From: Gammaproteobacteria bacterium
GTDB lineage: Bacteria; Pseudomonadota; Gammaproteobacteria; Chromatiales; Chromatiaceae
Reading direction: 5' to 3'
NCBI GenBank assembly: GCA_019136395.1
Contig: JAGVUH010000412.1
Location: 1-16,269 of the forward strand
Length of the DNA: 16,269 nucleotides
A program made the position numbers and the translations under genes. How positions within the stretch are numbered: the first letter of the stretch is position 1; the number at the start of each line of letters is the position of its first letter. Below are positions 13,094 through 16,269 of the stretch, piece by piece. The notes beneath the pieces were generated by a model. That model worked only from the letters and a program-made list of their open reading frames with translations. It was not told the origin of the DNA and did not search any database.

Positions 13094-13125
13094 AACGCCA
13101 TCCCCCCCGGGACGGCGTTTTTTTT
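13094..13125 (+). terminator. Rho-independent terminator of the DUF3150-primase operon
   Basis: AACGCC (13094-13099) pairs with GGCGTT (13114-13119); TCCC/GGGA inside extends the stem after one A-C mismatch. Eight T follow (13118-13125). It begins 10 bp past the primase stop. Confidence 0.92.
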
Positions 13126-13152
13126 GCCCGCGTGGCGCTACCGCGCCTGGGG

Positions 13153-13158
13153 TAAAAT
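13153..13158 (+). promoter_or_regulatory. Likely -10 box for the secreted orphan gene
   Basis: TAAAAT stands out in GC-rich DNA just after the operon terminator and 80 bp before ATG 13238. No good -35 lies at the normal distance (TGGCGC at 13133 is spaced only 14 bp), so the promoter may need an activator or be weak. Confidence 0.4.
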
Positions 13159-13237
13159 GCCGGCACGGCCCGCGCCGCACGACCTGCCGGACCGCCAGCC
13201 CGGCCCTGCTGGCCGATCCCACCCGCGAGCGATTGCC

Positions 13238-13951
13238 ATGTCCTTACCTCCCCCCCTGTGCCGCGCGCTCGGCGGCCTCCTGCTCCTGCTCAGTCTGCCC
13301 GGACGCGCCGACGACATTCGCCTCGAGTATCGCGCCGATAATCTGCCGGCGACCTACACGCCCGCCCCCGAATTGCACCTGGTGATCACGCCGGGAACGA
13401 CGACCGTGCAGGACGGCCAGCGCCGGCTGCTGATCGACTATGACGGCCGCAAGATCCTGACGCAGTCCGCGCCGGAAGACCCGCCCCAGGAATACCCCCT
13501 CTATCCGCCGCTGGCGCCAGGGGAAGCGCCCCGGGGGCTCGAGGGCGGGGTGGCCGCGGAGATCGCCCGTTATGCCCTCCGTGACGACGGTCCCGGGGCG
13601 GCGGTCAACGGCTGGCGCACCACGGAGAAGACCCTGTACTTCGGCGCCGGTCTCGCCCCCTCCCAGGTCGCGGGCCCGTTCGCCATCCGGCGCTATGGCC
13701 GGACGTTTCGCGAGCGGCGGGTGTATGTGCGGGTCACCAACGAGCATCCCCACAGTCTCGCCCTGCGCCAGATCGCCTTGCAGCATCAGCCGTTGGTGCA
13801 GGCCAACCCCTTGCTGTTGCAACTGGACTGGGTCAACCTGATCCCGGTGCTCGATGGCCTGCCGGTCGCCCTGCTGGAACGGGGCCGCAAGGTGACCCTG
13901 CGCCTGGTGCTGAAAGACGCCGCCGCCGATTTTTACCGCCCGACGCCTTGA
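13238..13951 (+). CDS. Exported hypothetical protein (237 aa)
   Basis: ATG 13238 opens a classic signal peptide: MSLPPPLCR, hydrophobic core ALGGLLLLLSL, then PGRA-DD with probable signal peptidase I cleavage after A24; a lipobox is absent. The mature protein is rich in predicted beta strands (ELHLVITPGTTTVQDGQRRL, RRVYVRVTNEHPHSLAL, KVTLRLVLKD) and has no further membrane segment, so it is probably periplasmic. It contains YPLYPPLAPGE and many prolines. I do not recognise a family; a periplasmic conjugation or envelope factor is possible given the context, but no motif proves it. It is a separate transcription unit after the 13094 terminator. Its last 19 bp overlap the 3' end of the convergent gene. 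Confidence 0.7.
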   Translation: MSLPPPLCRALGGLLLLLSLPGRADDIRLEYRADNLPATYTPAPELHLVITPGTTTVQDGQRRLLIDYDGRKILTQSAPEDPPQEYPLYPPLAPGEAPRGLEGGVAAEIARYALRDDGPGAAVNGWRTTEKTLYFGAGLAPSQVAGPFAIRRYGRTFRERRVYVRVTNEHPHSLALRQIALQHQPLVQANPLLLQLDWVNLIPVLDGLPVALLERGRKVTLRLVLKDAAADFYRPTP

Positions 13952-14574
13952 CCGCGCCCGCTCCGGGCGGCCGGCTCGCCGCCGCGCAGGTAGGTGGGGG
14001 AATAGGGGGAATTCGCCGCCGCGGGCGGGGCGGCCGCCGGCGGGTCTGCGGGGCTATCCGGCGCCGGGGCCGGCGGCGCCGCCGGGCGGTCACCGGAAAA
14101 GAGATAGAAGTCCGGGATGCCCAGCACCTCCTTGGCGCGCAGGATGTCGCGCTGCGCCTGGGTCAGGTAATGCCATTCACGGCGATAATCCAGGAGCTGG
14201 GTGGCGAGCTCCAGGACGGCGGGGCGCTCCCACTCGGCGGCGTGGGCCAGCAGCCGGCGCAGATCGCGCTGGCTGCCCTCGCCAAACGCAATGGTCGTAT
14301 CGCGGCGCCACGCGCGTCCGGTGCGATTCCGCGCAAACCCAATCGCGCGCCACTCCAAACTGAAGGTGCCTTTATGATCGCGAATCCGGACGTAAACCCG
14401 CCCGGAGGTCTGCTTGTCCGGGCCTTTCTCCCGGGCACGGATTGCCGCGTCATGCTGGGCGACTTTGGCGGCGGCAGCCGCGAGAATCGCGCGCTTCCGC
14501 TGCTGGAGGGACGTGATCAACGCCTGGTAGCAGCTCACTTCGCAATCGGATTTCGGCAAGGTTTCTTCAGGCAT
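13933..14574 (-). CDS. MobI-like conjugative transfer protein (213 aa), tentative
   Basis: The frame is open from 14721, but the first 49 residues are low-complexity Arg/Ala/Pro, so ATG 14574 is preferred; no strong ribosome site is visible at any start. After a helix (QALITSLQQRKRAILAAAAA) comes SGRVYVRIRDHKGTFSLEW (57-75), a phenylalanine/basic turn, TTIAFGEG, then AAEWERPAVLELATQLLDYRREW and QAQRDILRAKEVL. The order R-x-R-x-n-LxxEW ... WE ... E ... R ... L is what I recall of MobI, the oriT auxiliary factor of SXT/R391 and IncA/C elements; this needs a profile search. The last 50 residues are a Pro/Ala tail. It converges on the exported-protein gene with a 19-bp overlap. On its upstream side lies an inverted-repeat-rich gap where an oriT would be expected if the call is right. 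Confidence 0.55.
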   Translation of the reverse strand: MPEETLPKSDCEVSCYQALITSLQQRKRAILAAAAAKVAQHDAAIRAREKGPDKQTSGRVYVRIRDHKGTFSLEWRAIGFARNRTGRAWRRDTTIAFGEGSQRDLRRLLAHAAEWERPAVLELATQLLDYRREWHYLTQAQRDILRAKEVLGIPDFYLFSGDRPAAPPAPAPDSPADPPAAAPPAAANSPYSPTYLRGGEPAARSGRGQGVGR

Positions 14575-14906
14575 GACCGGCGGCAGGAACAGCAGGAGCG
14601 GACGCGAAGCAGAGCCCGTCGCCATGGCCCGGTCAGCCCCTCCGGCCCGCCGCCGCGCGGGCGGCGGCAAGGGCGAGCCATGGGCCGCCGTGCGGGCGAA
14701 AACGGCGCTTCGGGCGGGCATAAAACGCAGGCGCTATTCTACCAAACCCGGCCCGGCTTGCGCCGGGCGCCTGCGGCTTATTCTGCCGCATGCCCGCCGC
14801 GCGGGAAAATTCCCGGGCAACGCGGGTTACAGGCCGCTTTTACGCCCCAATAACCCCCCGGGGGGCTGCTAGCATGCGCCGATCTCACACCGATCCCCGA
14901 GGCGCC
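14575..14906. other. Divergent intergenic region rich in inverted repeats (possible oriT or partition site)
   Basis: The region lies between the leftward MobI-like gene and the rightward actin-like gene. It contains GCCCGGC-ttgc-GCCGGGC (14751-14768), TGCGGC-N7-GCCGCA (1472-14790 read as 14772-14790), CGGGAA-aa-TTCCCG (14802-14815), and the 12-bp palindrome of six C and six G (14854-14865). On the minus strand TAGAAT (14741-14736) is a possible -10 for the MobI-like gene, though it has no clear -35. CCGATC occurs at 14879 and 14890, 11 bp apart, just before the actin-like gene. No convincing additional gene is present. Confidence 0.5.
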
Positions 14907-15899
14907 ATGGACATTGTTGCGGTCGACATCGGCTATGCGAACCTGAAACTGGCGCATACCGACCAGCAAGGTAACCTGATTACCAAGGTCTTTCCCGCCG
15001 GCGCCGCGCCCGTGCAGCGCGCCATTAAAAGCCTGACCGGCGCCATTGGCCGCGGCGTGCGGGTGCGCGTCAATGGCGAGGATTACATCGCTGCCTGTCC
15101 CCGCAGTCACCTCAGCGGGGCGACGGTGATCCTCGACGACAACTACGCGCGGGAGCACGACTACCAGGCCCTGTACCGCGCCGCCCTCGCCCTCGCCGGC
15201 AAATCAAGCGTGGATTGCCTGGTGGCGGGCCTGCCGGTGGTGCTGGCCCAGGAGCCGGCCCGCGTCGAGGAGTTGAAGCAGCTGTTGCGCGGCTGGGTTG
15301 AGGTCGACGCCGAAAAGCGCGTCCAGGTGCGCGACGTGCGGGTCCTGCCGCAACCGGCCGGGGCCTACATTTCGGCGTTCGAACGGGGGGAGGAAAGCGC
15401 CGACCTGTTCAGCGGCACCGTGCTGGTCATCGACCCGGGGTTTTTCAGCCTGGACTGGGTCTGCTTCGTCGACCAGAAGCTGGAGGCGTCCGCCGGCGGC
15501 TCCAGCACCACGGCCACCTCGCGCATCCTCGAGCAGACCGCCGAGCGCCTGAGCGCCAAGGTGCGCTTCAAGATCGATCCCCAGCGGCTCGATGAAGCCC
15601 TGCGTGACGGCAAGACGACCATCCTGGCCGCCGGGTCCCGCCTGGAATTCACCGCGGACCTCGGCGCGGCGGCCGCGGACCTGGCGGCGCAGGGCCTGCG
15701 CGATATCCGCGCCGCCCTGCGCGGCCATGCCCAATTGCCCGATCTGGTGATCCTGGCCGGCGGGGGCGCGCCTTTCTACCTGCGGGCCGCGCAACAGGCC
15801 TTTGCCCACTCGCGGGTGCTCCTCAGCCAGGACCCGGTGGTGGCGAATGTCCGCGGGTTCTGGCTGTTCGGGCAGACCCTGCTGGCCGGCGATGACTGA
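14907..15899 (+). CDS. ParM/PRTRC-D-like actin-fold segregation ATPase (330 aa)
   Basis: ATG 14907 is chosen because the actin phosphate-1 strand follows at once (VAVDIGYANLKL, D7) and GAGG precedes it; upstream in-frame starts add only low-complexity sequence. The second phosphate motif is VIDPGFFSLDW (D176), the DPG[FY]F form I associate with PRTRC-system protein D and related plasmid actins rather than the DIGGGT of classical ParM. The adenosine motif is ILAGGGAPFY (282-291), and QDPVVANVRGFWLFG (308-322) is the typical closing segment. Such proteins polymerise with nucleotide and push or pull plasmid copies through an adaptor bound to a centromere. At 330 aa its length is normal. The next gene overlaps it by 8 bp, as expected for the adaptor. 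No PRTRC A, B, C, E or F genes are seen in the window. Confidence 0.85.
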   Translation: MDIVAVDIGYANLKLAHTDQQGNLITKVFPAGAAPVQRAIKSLTGAIGRGVRVRVNGEDYIAACPRSHLSGATVILDDNYAREHDYQALYRAALALAGKSSVDCLVAGLPVVLAQEPARVEELKQLLRGWVEVDAEKRVQVRDVRVLPQPAGAYISAFERGEESADLFSGTVLVIDPGFFSLDWVCFVDQKLEASAGGSSTTATSRILEQTAERLSAKVRFKIDPQRLDEALRDGKTTILAAGSRLEFTADLGAAAADLAAQGLRDIRAALRGHAQLPDLVILAGGGAPFYLRAAQQAFAHSRVLLSQDPVVANVRGFWLFGQTLLAGDD

Positions 15900-16269
15900 G
15901 CGTGGCGCCGCCCCGCGCCCGCTGCGCATGCGGATAGCGCTCAGCCCCCGCCGCCATGCCGCCCTGTATGCGGCGCTGCAGACGCTGCCGCCCCCCGCCC
16001 GCACCCCCCGGCTCCTGACGCTGGCGACCGTGGGTCTGGCACTGGGGACGGGCGCCGTCACCCTCCTCCCCCGTACGCCCGCGGGGACCGCCGCGGGGCT
16101 GTTACTGCGCGTGGGCGTGCCCCGCCACACCTACCCCGAACTCCATCAGGCGCTGGCGGCCCTGCCGTCGTCAGAGCGCCGTGACGCCTTCCTCGCCTGG
16201 GCGCAGGCGGGACTGGCCCAGTTGCACGCCCCGCCGCCCACCCCCCGGGCGCCGCCACCCGTGACCGCC
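15892..16269 (+). CDS. Tandem ribbon-helix-helix-like protein, probable ParR-type adaptor (3' end outside window)
   Basis: The frame starts at ATG 15892, overlapping the actin-like gene's stop by 8 bp, and stays open to the right edge (126 codons), so it is partial and translationally coupled. Residues 14-50 (RIALSPRRHAALYAALQTLP, helix, GLA) and 73-109 (RVGVPRHTYPELHQALAALP, helix, GLA) align without gaps at an offset of 59, with 12 of 37 identical: R, L, A-L, LP, R, L, A, GLA. Each unit reads strand-helix-helix, the RHH order, so the chain may hold two RHH halves, a covalent dimer. In type II partition systems the small DNA-binding partner (ParR) of the actin ATPase is an RHH protein. The function is inferred from position and this pattern. 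A Pro-rich stretch follows residue 112. Confidence 0.7.
   Translation, partial: MTERGAAPRPLRMRIALSPRRHAALYAALQTLPPPARTPRLLTLATVGLALGTGAVTLLPRTPAGTAAGLLLRVGVPRHTYPELHQALAALPSSERRDAFLAWAQAGLAQLHAPPPTPRAPPPVTA

Noticed and set aside
14854..14880. Palindrome and CTAGCAT sequence that superficially recalls a phage T7 terminator
   Set aside because: Six C followed by six G has no loop and no T run follows; the likeness is coincidental.

Overview
The window is a very GC-rich (visibly close to 70%) piece of bacterial DNA. It carries no housekeeping genes, no tRNA or rRNA and no CRISPR array. The gene content (group II intron, actin-like segregation ATPase, P4-type primase, DUF3150/VWA pair, AcaB/DUF1845-like and MobI-like proteins, many orphan hypotheticals) points to the maintenance and DNA-processing region of a large plasmid or integrative conjugative element in a proteobacterium, plausibly a gammaproteobacterium. 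That taxonomic guess rests on family resemblance and base composition only.

Layout. (a) 1-1228: the 3' part of a ClpP/crotonase-fold (COG3904-like) protein, a 94-aa orphan, then a 350-bp gap holding four exact-phase 11-bp direct repeats. (b) about 1229-3231, minus strand: a complete-looking group II intron with an intact maturase; domain V and a domain VI with a bulged branch-point A are readable at its 3' end. (c) 3306-5076: two divergent orphans separated by 540 bp with two large stem-loops; the rightward one has tandem helicase-associated-like (HA) segments but no helicase. (d) 5192-6778: a 72-aa ribbon-helix-helix (RHH) protein facing a leftward two-gene unit (possible ssDNA-annealing protein plus a 64-aa orphan) that ends at a clear Rho-independent terminator. 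(e) 7275-8144: an AcaB/DUF1845-like protein behind an inverted repeat. (f) 8733-13125: a rightward run DUF3150 - CobT-like VWA protein - 115-aa orphan - Toprim primase, closed by a textbook terminator. (g) 13153-14574: a secreted orphan converging, with a 19-bp overlap, on a MobI-like protein. (h) 14575-16269: an inverted-repeat-rich intergenic region, a ParM/PRTRC-D-like actin ATPase, and an overlapping gene, cut by the window edge, whose product looks like two RHH units in one chain.

How it may fit together (inference): the primase, annealing-like protein and DUF3150/VWA pair would handle DNA replication or recombination of the element; the actin ATPase and its coupled tandem-RHH partner would segregate it; the MobI-like and AcaB-like proteins would link it to conjugation and its control. 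The gene mix recalls the SXT/R391-IncA/C type of element, but no transfer genes, integrase or replication initiator are visible here. The most novel-looking points are the tandem-RHH adaptor, the 11-bp iteron-like array, the structured divergent region at 4087-4408, and the DUF3150-VWA-orphan-primase operon without its usual AAA+ partner.
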